A program made the position numbers and the translations under genes. Below the pieces are notes generated by a model, which saw only the letters and a list, made by a program, of their open reading frames with translations, made no database searches and had not been told where the DNA came from. From assembly GCF_036226665.1 (NCBI RefSeq), contig NZ_CP109007.1:7006001-7070000 (forward strand): a stretch of 64,000 nucleotides of DNA. Direction: 5' to 3'. This DNA is from Streptomyces sp. NBC_00691. Its GTDB lineage: Bacteria > Actinomycetota > Actinomycetes > Streptomycetales > Streptomycetaceae. This document shows positions 43,921 to 53,501 of the stretch, one piece after another (position 1 is the first letter of the stretch; the number at the start of each line of letters is the position of its first letter).

Positions 43921-44413
43921 CGGGGTCCTCCTCGACGTTCCGGGGCTGCAGGCGATCGGCGAGCGCGACCCGGCCACGGACCAGGTGCGTCTTGACGGTG
44001 CTGGCGGACTGTCCCGTCTCGCCGGCGATCTGTTCGACGCTCAGGTCGCACAGGTAGTGCAGGGTCACCGAGCGGCGCTGCTGGGCGGGCAGGCCGCGCA
44101 GCGCGTCGATGAGCACCACGTACTCGGGGCCCGGGCCCTCGACGGGCGGGGGCGCGCCCGCACGGTCCCAGGCGTCCGAGGTCCGCCTGCGGAAACGCCA
44201 GCGGCTCACCGCCAGGCGCCAGGCGACCGTACGGATCCACGCCTCCGGCTGCCCGTCGCGGTCGAGCTGCCGTCGGCGGCTCCAGCCCTTGACGAACGCC
44301 TCCTGCACGACGTCCTGAGCCTCGTGCAGATCGCCCAGCATCACGTACAACTGCCCTGTGAGTCGTGCGACCGCCTGCTCGTAGAACGCCTCGAACTCCT
44401 CAACGGTCAACAC
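43913..44413 (-). CDS. ECF sigma factor (SigE-like, sigma-70 family)
   Basis: 166-residue extracytoplasmic-function sigma factor. Region 2: YEQAVARLTGQLYVMLGDL, HEAQDVVQEAFVKGWSRR and PEAWIRTVAWRLAVSRWR. Region 4: LRGLPAQQRRSVTLHYLCDL and SVEQIAGETGQSASTVKTHL. The start is GTG or the TTG three bases later, both near GGGAG. Operon with a membrane protein that may sense the envelope signal. Confidence 0.93.
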   Translation of the reverse strand: MLTVEEFEAFYEQAVARLTGQLYVMLGDLHEAQDVVQEAFVKGWSRRRQLDRDGQPEAWIRTVAWRLAVSRWRFRRRTSDAWDRAGAPPPVEGPGPEYVVLIDALRGLPAQQRRSVTLHYLCDLSVEQIAGETGQSASTVKTHLVRGRVALADRLQPRNVEEDPGA

Positions 44414-44740
44414 TCACTCCCGGATCTTTCGCTTCACCACGCATACGCCTGGCGCCAGGCGTCCGGTCGACACGGTCCGCGTATGCACGGAGTGATGGTG
44501 ATCACAGCACCGGCTCGGGGTCGTCGAACGACATGCGGCGGACGACGCGCAGGCGGGTCCCGCGGTGTCCGATCCCCGTCGGGCGGCTCGGTGAGGGGCC
44601 CGGGGAGCCCGTGGGAGCCCCGGCGCGGCCGATCGTGCGAAAGAAGCCGGGACGCCGGTGTCGAGAATCCGCCGTCGGCTCCGTCCCGGGGGTGGAAGTG
44701 ACCACAATGGGTCGCACCGGCACCGAGGAGACGAACCGCC
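44414..44740. promoter_or_regulatory. Divergent region between the ECF sigma operon and the DGPF gene
   Basis: 327 bp without a gene. It should contain both promoters. A GGCGCCAGGCGT-type GC dyad lies near 44448. No clear sigma consensus was recognised. Confidence 0.4.
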
Positions 44741-45144
44741 ATGGCCAAGTACCTGCTGCTCAAGCACTACCGAGGCGCCCCCGCCGCGGTCAACGACGTC
44801 CCCATGGACCAGTGGACGCCGGAGGAGATCTCGGCGCACGTCCAGTACATGCGCGACTTCGCGGACCGCCTCAAGGAGACCGGCGAATACGTCGACGGCC
44901 AGGCGCTCTCCCCGGAGGGCACGTTCGTCCGGTACGACGGCGAAGGACGGCCGCCGGTCACCGACGGCCCGTTCGCCGAGACGAAGGACCTCATCGCGGG
45001 CTGGATGGAGATCGACGTCGAGACCTACGACCGGGCGGTCGAACTGGCCGGCGAACTCTCCGCGGCACCGGGCGCGGGCGGCAAGCCGATCCACGAGTGG
45101 CTCGAACTGCGCCCGTTCCTGTCCGCACCGCCCACCATCACGGA

Positions 45145-45148
<4 letters not shown>
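44741..45148 (+). CDS. YCII-related DGPF-domain protein
   Basis: 135-residue dimeric alpha/beta-barrel protein. VTDGPFAETKDLIAGWMEID contains the signature DGPF. Members are usually encoded next to ECF42 sigma factors, as here, and probably act as their partners; their biochemical role is not settled. Good ribosome site upstream (GAGGAGACG). Its stop overlaps the sigma start (GTGA). Confidence 0.92.
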
Positions 45149-46338
<1,190 letters not shown>

Positions 46339-46369
46339 GGACTGACGGCCGGGCCGGAGACGGAGCCGC

Positions 46370-47203
46370 TCAGTTGAGGGCGTCGTCCATGGAGCTCTGC
46401 CAGTACGTCACGCGCAGCGAGCTGTCGACGTACACGCCCTTGCCGCCGAGCGGGGGCCGCGCGGTCGTGCCGTCGGTGAAGCCGACGGTGAGGCTCGTCG
46501 TCGTGTAGCCGTGCTGTCCGCTGCCGTCGGCGGCGGACAGGATCACGCCCGCGTACCCGGACTCACCCGGAGCGAGGGTCACGACCGCCTGCGGGTGGGT
46601 CTCCTCGATGACCGGCGGGACGGACTGGGCTTCGCCGAAGCGCGCGACCGGGTAGCCGAGGAGGTCGCAGAGGCCGGAGCCGGTGTTGGTGACGGTGAGC
46701 AGCATGTGGTTCAACGGGCGGGCGACCGGGGTGGCGGTGGCCCTCGTGTTGCCCGCGCCGCACTGCTTGTTCCGTGAGGGCCCGTCCGAGCCGTCGCCTC
46801 CGGAGGCCGAGGCGTTCGACCCGTCGTCGCCTCCGGAGCCGCTGCTCCCGGCGGAGGTGGTGCCGCCGGACTTCCCGCCGGTGGTGGCGCCCGTGGTCGT
46901 ACCGCCGTTCTTCGATCCACCGGTCGTGCCGCCGGTCGAACCGCTCGTCGAACCGCCGGTCGAGCCGCCGCTCGTGGAGCCCGCCGTCGTGCCGGACGAA
47001 GCGCCCGGCGATCCCGTCGTGCCGCCCGTGGCGGGCGTGGCCGGGGTCCCGGTGGGCCGAGCGGCCGAGGCGGTGGGTGTGACGGAGGTCGGAGCGGCGC
47101 CCTCGTCCTTCGCGCCTCCGCCGCCGCAGGCGGTGAGCGAGAGAGCGGCCACGGCGAGTGTCGTGGCGGCGAGAAGACGGGTGCGGGTGGTGCGTCCGGA
47201 CAT
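46370..47203 (-). CDS. DUF4232 lipoprotein with Ser/Thr/Gly-repeat stalk
   Basis: 277-residue exported lipoprotein. Lipobox LSLTACGGG (Cys26). A low-complexity stalk of about 100 residues repeats GGSTGG/GSTGGTTGG units. The DUF4232 domain then begins CGAGNTRATATPVARPLNHM, followed by LLTVTNTGSGLCDLLGYPVA. Function unknown; surface-exposed. It diverges from a membrane-anchored XRE protein, sharing the 222-bp interval. Confidence 0.87.
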   Translation of the reverse strand: MSGRTTRTRLLAATTLAVAALSLTACGGGGAKDEGAAPTSVTPTASAARPTGTPATPATGGTTGSPGASSGTTAGSTSGGSTGGSTSGSTGGTTGGSKNGGTTTGATTGGKSGGTTSAGSSGSGGDDGSNASASGGDGSDGPSRNKQCGAGNTRATATPVARPLNHMLLTVTNTGSGLCDLLGYPVARFGEAQSVPPVIEETHPQAVVTLAPGESGYAGVILSAADGSGQHGYTTTSLTVGFTDGTTARPPLGGKGVYVDSSLRVTYWQSSMDDALN

Positions 47204-47425
47204 GGGAGTCCCCCTTGACGACGGGTCGGGATTCGGTCGTTGTACGGCGTCGGCCGCCGGTTCCCCGTGGCGGCCTTGCTTCGCCGACCACAGCGTGTGA
47301 CAGGATCCGTTCCAGCTGCCGCTCCTCCCGGGCGGTACGGGACGCTGGAATGAAATCAAGGCGCTGACCTGCACTGATGTCCCTGTCCAGGGACGCGGGA
47401 ACGAACGCCGGAAGAGGGTGGAACG

Positions 47426-48607
47426 GTGGCGGGGGACGAGTTCGCGGCGCTGTTGGGTCAGCTCAAGGAGCGCTCGGGGCTCAGTTACGGCACGCTCGGC
47501 AAGCGTCTGCACATGAGCGCCTCGACCTTGCACCGGTACGTCAACGGGGATGCCGTACCCGTGGACTACGCGCCCGTGGAGCGGCTCGCACGGCTGTGCA
47601 GGGCGACGCCCGACGAACTCGTCGAGCTGCACCGGCTGTGGGTGCGGGCGGACGTGGCGCGCGGGCGGAAGGCCGACCCCGCGCCCGCCGCGCCGGCAGC
47701 CGCCGCGCCGACCGAGCCGGCGTCCGCGGCAGCGCCCGAAGCGGCGCCGGAGGCCTCCGCGGCCGTGCCCGGCCCGGCCCCCGCGGAACCGGACCCGTCC
47801 TCTCCGAAGCGCCGGCGGCTCCGGCGTGCCGCCGTGCTCGTGGGCACCGCCGTGGCCGCCGCCGTGGCGGTCGCCCTCGTCATGAACCTCGCGGGCCAGG
47901 ACGGACCGGCGAAGGGACGCGCGGCGGGCGACGCGGCTCCACCCTCCGGAGCGCCGGGGCGGTCCGGGCCCTCCGGCGGCGGGCCGACGGGGACGGCCTT
48001 CGCGCCGACCGTCGCCACCGCGCCCCACACCTGGGAAGGACCCTGCACCCAGCACTATCTGATCGACCGTGAGCCGGAACAGGTTCCGCCGCCGCCCACC
48101 GAGCAGGACGCGCCGGGATGGATCGCCGCGCTCGACGCGGTGCCGGGCGGGGACCAGCTGCTCCGGCTCACCGTGCAGGGCACCAGGAAGGAGACGGTCG
48201 TCCTGGAGGCCCTCCACGTCAGGGTCGTGAGCAAGAAGACGCCCCTGGCCTGGAACGACTACGTGATGGGCGTCGGCTGCGGCGGCGAGGTGTCGACGAA
48301 GGCCTTCGCCGTCGACCTCGACTCTGCGCGGCCCACCGCCGTCCCCGTGGGCGGGCAGCGGACGTTCTCGTACAAGACGAGCGAGTCCGATCCCGTGATC
48401 TTCAACGTGGCCGCGCGCGCCCAGGCGCACGACGTCAGCTGGTACCTGGAACTCGTCTGGTCCAGCGGCGAGGAGCACGGCACGCTCCGCATCGACGACG
48501 ACGGCCGCCCGTTCCGTACCAGTGGCAACCTGGCGCGGCCCGCGTACGCCTACCCCCTGGGCTGGACCGAGTGGATCGACAACGACGTCGACACCAGCGG
48601 GCGCTAG
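47426..48607 (+). CDS. XRE-type DNA-binding protein with transmembrane helix and extracellular domain
   Basis: 393 residues. The N-terminal helix-turn-helix is KERSGLSYGTLGKRLHMSAS with TLHRYVNGDAVPV. An Ala/Pro linker and RRAAVLVGTAVAAAVAVALV (one membrane helix, about 133-152) lead to an extracytoplasmic domain of about 240 residues (PCTQHYLIDREPEQVPPPP; YPLGWTEWIDNDVDTSGR). It could be a one-component membrane regulator. The GTG start has GAGGGTGGAA upstream. No co-directional partner. Confidence 0.8.
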   Translation: MAGDEFAALLGQLKERSGLSYGTLGKRLHMSASTLHRYVNGDAVPVDYAPVERLARLCRATPDELVELHRLWVRADVARGRKADPAPAAPAAAAPTEPASAAAPEAAPEASAAVPGPAPAEPDPSSPKRRRLRRAAVLVGTAVAAAVAVALVMNLAGQDGPAKGRAAGDAAPPSGAPGRSGPSGGGPTGTAFAPTVATAPHTWEGPCTQHYLIDREPEQVPPPPTEQDAPGWIAALDAVPGGDQLLRLTVQGTRKETVVLEALHVRVVSKKTPLAWNDYVMGVGCGGEVSTKAFAVDLDSARPTAVPVGGQRTFSYKTSESDPVIFNVAARAQAHDVSWYLELVWSSGEEHGTLRIDDDGRPFRTSGNLARPAYAYPLGWTEWIDNDVDTSGR

Positions 48608-48792
48608 GTGTATTTGCCCAGTGAGGTTGGGGACGCGGCTGATGGGTGGGTGTCCGTCGCGTGCGGTGTGCCGGCGGCCGACCGGCTCGGGGACCGACTC
48701 GGTGGCGGACCGGTCCGAGCGCCGGGGAACAATGGCGTGACGTCGCCCGCACGCAACGGCACTTTCGAGGAAGAAGAAGGCGAGAGACACCC

Positions 48793-50139
48793 ATGAACGT
48801 CAGCGCACACATGGAAGCCGTCTACACGGAGGTCCGACGGCGCAACCCCGGGGAGGCGGAGTTCCACCAGGCGGCCGCCGAGGTCCTCGACTCCCTCGGT
48901 CCCGCCCTCGAGCGGCACCCCGAGTACGCCGAGACCGGGATCCTGGAGCGTCTGTGCGAGCCCGAGCGGCAGCTGCTCTTCCGGGTTCCCTGGGTGGACG
49001 ACCGCGGTGCCGTGCGGGTGAACCGTGGTTTCCGGGTGGAGTTCAACAGTGCCCTGGGGCCCTACAAGGGCGGGCTGCGGTTCCACCCGAGCGTCAACCT
49101 CGGCATCGTGAAGTTCCTCGGCTTCGAGCAGATCTTCAAGAACGCGCTGACGGGCATGGCGATCGGCGGCGGCAAGGGCGGCGCGGACTTCGACCCCAAG
49201 GGCCGTTCGGACGCCGAGATCATGCGGTTCTGCCAGTCCTTCATGACCGAGCTCTACCGTCACCTCGGTGAGCACACGGACGTGCCGGCCGGGGACATCG
49301 GTGTCGGGGCGCGCGAGATCGGCTTCCTCTTCGGCCAGTACAAGCGGATCACCAACCGCTACGAGTCCGGTGTCCTCACGGGCAAGCCGGTCGGCTGGGG
49401 CGGCTCCCACGTCCGCACCGAGGCCACGGGCTACGGCGCGGTCTACTTCGCGGAGGAGATGCTCGCGACCCGCGGCCAGGACTTCGACGGACGGCGGGTC
49501 GTGGTCTCCGGCTCCGGCAACGTGGCCGTGTACGCCGCGGAGAAGGTGCACGCCCTGGGCGGCCGCGTCGTGGCCTGCAGCGACTCCTCCGGGTACCTCG
49601 TCGACGAGGACGGCATCGACCTCGACCTGCTCAAGGACGTCAAGGAGGTGCGGCGGGCCCGGATCTCCACCTACGCGGAGGCCAGGCCGACCGCGCGCTT
49701 CTCCGCCCGGGGCACGGTGTACGACGTCCCGTGCGACATCGCCCTGCCCTGCGCGACGCAGAACGAGCTGGGTCTGGAGGACGCCGTGGCCCTGGTCAAG
49801 CACGGGGTCCTCGCGGTCGCCGAGGGCGCGAACATGCCCTGCACGCCCGAGGCGGTGAAGGTGTTCCGCGAGGCCGGTGTCCTCTTCGGTCCCGGCAAGG
49901 CGGCCAACGCCGGCGGCGTGGCGACCTCGGCCCTGGAGATGCAGCAGAACGCGGCCCGTGACAGCTGGACCTTCGAGCAGACCGAGTCGCGGCTCGCCGA
50001 GGTCATGCGCGGTGTCCACGCCGAGTGCCGTGCCACAGCGGAGGCGTACGGCGGCAACGCCGAGGACTACGTCCTCGGCGCCAACGTGGCCGGGTTCCTG
50101 CGTGTGGCGCGGGCGATGACCGCGCAGGGCGTGATCTGA
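48793..50139 (+). CDS. gdhA: NADP-specific glutamate dehydrogenase
   Basis: 448-residue hexameric-type glutamate dehydrogenase, aminating 2-oxoglutarate with ammonia and NADPH. The substrate region is GPYKGGLRFHPSVNLGIVKF, and the catalytic Lys lies in GMAIGGGKGGADFDPKG. The Rossmann loop is VVVSGSGNVAVYAAEKVHAL. Length and motifs match small NADP-type GDH. ATG start after GAAGGCGAGAG. Isolated gene. Confidence 0.96.
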   Translation: MNVSAHMEAVYTEVRRRNPGEAEFHQAAAEVLDSLGPALERHPEYAETGILERLCEPERQLLFRVPWVDDRGAVRVNRGFRVEFNSALGPYKGGLRFHPSVNLGIVKFLGFEQIFKNALTGMAIGGGKGGADFDPKGRSDAEIMRFCQSFMTELYRHLGEHTDVPAGDIGVGAREIGFLFGQYKRITNRYESGVLTGKPVGWGGSHVRTEATGYGAVYFAEEMLATRGQDFDGRRVVVSGSGNVAVYAAEKVHALGGRVVACSDSSGYLVDEDGIDLDLLKDVKEVRRARISTYAEARPTARFSARGTVYDVPCDIALPCATQNELGLEDAVALVKHGVLAVAEGANMPCTPEAVKVFREAGVLFGPGKAANAGGVATSALEMQQNAARDSWTFEQTESRLAEVMRGVHAECRATAEAYGGNAEDYVLGANVAGFLRVARAMTAQGVI

Positions 50140-50288
50140 GAACCCTGCCGCACGGAAGGTTCCGTCCCGCGCGCCCGGTGGCGCGGGGCGGAACCCCCTG
50201 CCGGGGCGTCCCCGTTACGGGCATGATCGGCAAAAGCCTACCAGCGCGGCTCTTCCCGGACCGGGAATTCACGCACTCTCCGCGCTCG

Positions 50289-50330
50289 AATGTGTTCATA
50301 CGGTAGTCATGAGGCCGGGAGGAACACATT
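50289..50330. promoter_or_regulatory. Inverted repeat spanning the NOS ribosome site and start
   Basis: AATGTGTTC (50289-50297) and GAACACATT (50322-50330) are perfect nine-base arms separated by 24 bases. The GGGAGG ribosome site straddles the loop and right arm, and the TTG start begins in the right arm. It could be a repressor operator or an RNA hairpin that masks initiation. Confidence 0.5.
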
Positions 50331-51525
50331 GATCTTCAGTCGCCGCCGCCGGAAGTCTGTCCCCAGCACCGGCACCTGCCCCTACGCGCCCGGGGACCCC
50401 GTGCCCGCTGCCCCCGCCCACGAAGGCCGCGGTCCGTTGTCGTCCCTCGTGGACCGGCGCGAGGCGGAACGGTTCATCCGCCAGTTCCACGCCGAGCAGC
50501 CGGGAGCGGGCGACGGGGCGCGGAGCCGGATACGTGAGGTGCTGGCCGAGGTCGACCGCACCGGCACCTACACCCACTCCCCGGCCGAACTCGCCTTCGG
50601 CGCACGCGTGGCCTGGCGCAACGCTGCCCGCTGCATCGGCAGGCTCTACTGGCGCAGCCTCGTGGTGCGCGACCTGCGGCACCTCACCTCCGCCGACGAC
50701 ATCGCCGCAGCCTCCTTCGAGCACCTGAGGCTCGCCGGCAACGGCGGCAGGATCCGTCCCGTGATCACCGTCTTCGCCCCCGACCGGCCGGACCGCCCCG
50801 GCCCCCGGATCGTCAACGACCAGCTGGTGCGCTACGCCGGACACCGCACGCCGACGGGGGCGTGGCACGGCGACCCGCGCAGCGCACCGCTGACCGCGCA
50901 GGCTCGTGACCTGGGCTGGAAGCGGGACGAAGAGCCCTTCCAGGTACTGCCGTTGATGGTGCGGGAGCACCCTGACGCCCGGCCCGAGTGGTACGAGCTG
51001 CCGGAAGACGCCGTCCGCGAGGTGCCGCTGAGCCACCCCGGCCATCCGTGGTTCGCCGAGCTCGGCCTGCGCTGGTACGCCGTGCCCGCGATCAGCGACA
51101 TGACGCTGGAGGTCGGCGGCGTACGGTATCCGGCGGCGCCGTTCAACGGCTGGTACATGGGCACGGAGATAGGCGCCCGGAACCTCGCCGATGCCGAGCG
51201 CTACGACCTGCTCCCGGTGGTGGCGGACCGGCTCGGCCTCGACCGGTCGAGCGAACGCACCCTGTGGCGCGACCGGGCGCTCGTCGAGCTCAACGTGGCC
51301 GTGCTGCACTCCTTCCAGGAGTCCGGGGTGACGATGGCCGACCACCACACGGAGTCCCAGCGGTTCCTGCGGCACATCGCTCAGGAGAGCCGCCACGGGA
51401 GGGAGACGCCGGCCGACTGGAGCTGGATCGTGCCCCCTGTCTCCGGCTCCGCCACCCCGGTCTTCCACCGGTACTACGACCCGGTGGACCCGGCGCTGCG
51501 GCCGGCCTTCCTGGCCCGCACGTGA
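50329..51525 (+). CDS. nos: Bacterial nitric oxide synthase oxygenase
   Basis: 398-residue NOS oxygenase domain without reductase, converting arginine to citrulline and NO with help from host reductases. The heme thiolate is Cys102 in AWRNAARCIGRLYW. GWYMGTEIGARNLAD and ADHHTESQRFLRHIA are further signatures. The TTG start has GGGAGG six bases upstream. A short Cys-containing N-terminal extension (STGTCPYAP) precedes the domain and is longer than in Bacillus enzymes. No thaxtomin genes are adjacent. Confidence 0.9.
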   Translation: MIFSRRRRKSVPSTGTCPYAPGDPVPAAPAHEGRGPLSSLVDRREAERFIRQFHAEQPGAGDGARSRIREVLAEVDRTGTYTHSPAELAFGARVAWRNAARCIGRLYWRSLVVRDLRHLTSADDIAAASFEHLRLAGNGGRIRPVITVFAPDRPDRPGPRIVNDQLVRYAGHRTPTGAWHGDPRSAPLTAQARDLGWKRDEEPFQVLPLMVREHPDARPEWYELPEDAVREVPLSHPGHPWFAELGLRWYAVPAISDMTLEVGGVRYPAAPFNGWYMGTEIGARNLADAERYDLLPVVADRLGLDRSSERTLWRDRALVELNVAVLHSFQESGVTMADHHTESQRFLRHIAQESRHGRETPADWSWIVPPVSGSATPVFHRYYDPVDPALRPAFLART

Positions 51526-51538
51526 CCGGCGGGGGGCG

Positions 51539-51829
51539 TCAGCCGTTCGCCCCGGGGATCCAGTGGTTGTGCACCGGCATGATCCGGGGCGGGCTGTCCG
51601 CCCCGGGCCAGCCCAGGCCGCTCGCGAGCGGCATCATGCGCTCGACGAACGCGTTCATGTGCGCCTCGGAGTCCCAGAGGTCGAAGACCTCCAGACCGTC
51701 GTCCGTGGGGACGCAGGCGTGGGAGAGGCAGCCCTCGAAGACCTCGGGCGTCTGCTGGAGCCTGGCGTTGAGCTGGTCGTACTGGTCCGTGGTGACACCC
51801 GGAAGGACGGCATGGACGAAGATCGCCAT
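51539..51829 (-). CDS. Small dimeric-barrel-type hypothetical protein
   Basis: 96 residues. The pattern MAIFVHAVLPGVTTDQYDQL...EVFEGCLSHACVPTDDGLEVFDLWDSEAHMNAFVERMM suggests the antibiotic-biosynthesis-monooxygenase (ABM) fold. The exact activity is unknown. Strong AGGAGGAG ribosome site. Convergent with the NOS gene; its stop is 13 bases away. Confidence 0.75.
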   Translation of the reverse strand: MAIFVHAVLPGVTTDQYDQLNARLQQTPEVFEGCLSHACVPTDDGLEVFDLWDSEAHMNAFVERMMPLASGLGWPGADSPPRIMPVHNHWIPGANG

Positions 51830-51974
51830 GGTGAATCACTCCTCCTGAGAGAGGGCGGCGGCACCTCCCGCGCCGCCCCGGGCGCCGTCCGCTTCCACTC
51901 ACCAGCACAGCACGGCCCGCCGCGGACGGCATGCCGGAGGCCGTCGGCGGCCCCGAGGCGCGGGCGGCGGGCGG

Positions 51975-52430
51975 TCAGCGGCCGCGCGCGGCCGGTGTCT
52001 GGTCGGCGAGGACGGCCGTCGCGCGGTCGATGAGGTCGCACAGGGCGCCGTGTTCGGCGGGGGTGAACGCGTCGGTGAGTGCGCGTTCGAGGACGATGAC
52101 CTCCTCGTAGGCGCGGTCCAGTACCGCGCGTCCATCATCGGTCGGTGTGGCGATCTGGACCTTGGCGTGCGCGGGGGACGCGTCGCGGCGGATGAGGCCC
52201 TTGTTCTCCATGGTGGTCAGCACGCTGGCCATGCTCTGCTGCGTCACCCCGCAGGCCCGGGCCGCCTGGGCGCCGGAGAGGCCGCCCTCGCGGGAGAGGG
52301 TCAGCAGCACGGTGTACTGCGTCATGGTCAGCCCGTGGCCGCGCAGTACGGCCTCGTGATGCGCCATCAACGCCTGTTCGGCACGTCTGATGCGGGTGCA
52401 GAGGTACTCCTCGACCGGGATCTCCGCCAT
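51975..52430 (-). CDS. MarR-family regulator
   Basis: 151-residue winged-helix dimer: GLTMTQYTVLLTLSREGGLS, AQAARACGVTQQSMASVLTT (recognition helix) and MENKGLIRRDASPAHAKVQI (wing). It diverges from a quinone oxidoreductase gene across two dyads, so it probably represses both genes and is released by an electrophile or phenolic ligand. The start ATG lies just before the operators. Confidence 0.93.
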   Translation of the reverse strand: MAEIPVEEYLCTRIRRAEQALMAHHEAVLRGHGLTMTQYTVLLTLSREGGLSGAQAARACGVTQQSMASVLTTMENKGLIRRDASPAHAKVQIATPTDDGRAVLDRAYEEVIVLERALTDAFTPAEHGALCDLIDRATAVLADQTPAARGR

Positions 52431-52442
52431 GCTCTCACTCCC

Positions 52443-52474
52443 AACACAGGAACCTGTGTTGATTCAGGTACCTG
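52443..52474. promoter_or_regulatory. Two MarR-type operators
   Basis: AACACAGG-AA-CCTGTGTT (52443-52460, perfect) and CAGGTACCTG (52465-52474, perfect) are centred 18 bp apart, on the same DNA face roughly every two turns. A weaker ACACAGGATACTGA lies at about 52501. All share CAGG/CCTG half-sites. Confidence 0.75.
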
Positions 52475-52535
52475 TTACGCCTAGCGTTCCTCATGACACG
52501 ACACAGGATACTGAGTCAGCTCAGGAGGCTGCATC

Positions 52536-53492
52536 ATGCGGGCGATCATTCTCGACAGCGACGACCACTACCGGATCACCGAACGGGACGAACCCGCCCC
52601 CGGCCCCGGCGAGGTGGCGGTCCGCGTGGCCTACGCGGGCATCCAGTGGGGTGACACGATGGTCAGGGACGGCCACTTCCCCGTGCCGCGCCCCTTCGTC
52701 CCCGGCTTCGAGGCCTCCGGCCACATCGTCGCCGTCGGCGCGGGCGTCGACGGCGACCGGGTCGGGGAAGCCGTCACCGCCCTCGCCACGGGCGGCGCCT
52801 GGGCCGAGGTGGCCGTCGTGCCCGCGGCACTCGCCCTGCCGATCGGCGACCTGCCGCTGCGTACGGCGGCCGGATTCGGCTGGGGCACCCCGACCGCCTA
52901 CGACCTCGTCCACACCGCCGCACGCCTGCGGCAGGGCGACAGCGTGCTCGTCCACGCCGCCGCCGGCGGAGTCGGCGGTCTCGCCGCCCAGTTCGCGAGA
53001 CTCGCCGGAGCGGGACGGGTCGTCGGCGTGGCAGGCGGCGCACGCAGGGCGGAGTACGCGGCCGCAGGCGCCTTCGACCGGATCGTCCACCGCGAGGCGT
53101 TCCCGGCCGCGCTCGGCGACGAGCGCTTCGACGTGGTCCTCGACTCCGTCGGCGGCAGGACCCGGCAGGAAGGGCTCCGGCTGCTCGCGCCGCACGGCCG
53201 CCTGGTGGCGTACGGCGGCCTCGACGCCCGGGAACCCGTCCCCGTCGACGCCGGCGACCTGCTCATGACGGGGAGGTCACTCGTGACGTACAACAGCGAC
53301 CTGCTGAGCCGAACCCACCCCGACCGTCTCGGCGACTCCGCCCGGCGGGCACTCGACCTGCTGACCCGGGGGCGGATCCGGATCGACATCACCGCCGAGT
53401 ACGACCCGGCCGAACTCGACGTCGCGGTGCGGAGGCTGAGCGACGGCACCACCCTCGGAAAGAGCGTCCTGCGCGTCGCCGGGCGCCTCTGA
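52536..53492 (+). CDS. Zinc-independent quinone oxidoreductase (MDR family)
   Basis: 318-residue medium-chain dehydrogenase/reductase. The N-terminal GroES-like domain (AYAGIQWGDTMVRDGHFP; VPGFEASGHIVAVGAGVDG) precedes a Rossmann domain with VHAAAGGVGGLAAQFARLAG. The structural-zinc cysteines are absent, as in quinone oxidoreductases. It probably reduces quinones or enones with NADPH. Start ATG after GGAGG. Divergent from MarR, with operators between, which supports inducible detoxification. Confidence 0.9.
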   Translation: MRAIILDSDDHYRITERDEPAPGPGEVAVRVAYAGIQWGDTMVRDGHFPVPRPFVPGFEASGHIVAVGAGVDGDRVGEAVTALATGGAWAEVAVVPAALALPIGDLPLRTAAGFGWGTPTAYDLVHTAARLRQGDSVLVHAAAGGVGGLAAQFARLAGAGRVVGVAGGARRAEYAAAGAFDRIVHREAFPAALGDERFDVVLDSVGGRTRQEGLRLLAPHGRLVAYGGLDAREPVPVDAGDLLMTGRSLVTYNSDLLSRTHPDRLGDSARRALDLLTRGRIRIDITAEYDPAELDVAVRRLSDGTTLGKSVLRVAGRL

Positions 53493-53501
53493 ACCGGTGC
53501 C

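Noticed and set aside
46800..47080. Tandem repeat locus in the DUF4232 gene
   Set aside because: It is the coding sequence of a Ser/Thr/Gly-rich stalk with degenerate units, a normal feature of surface lipoproteins.
50329..51525. Thaxtomin-type biosynthetic cluster around NOS
   Set aside because: No P450 (TxtE), NRPS or methyltransferase gene lies nearby; neighbours are gdhA and an ABM-like small protein.
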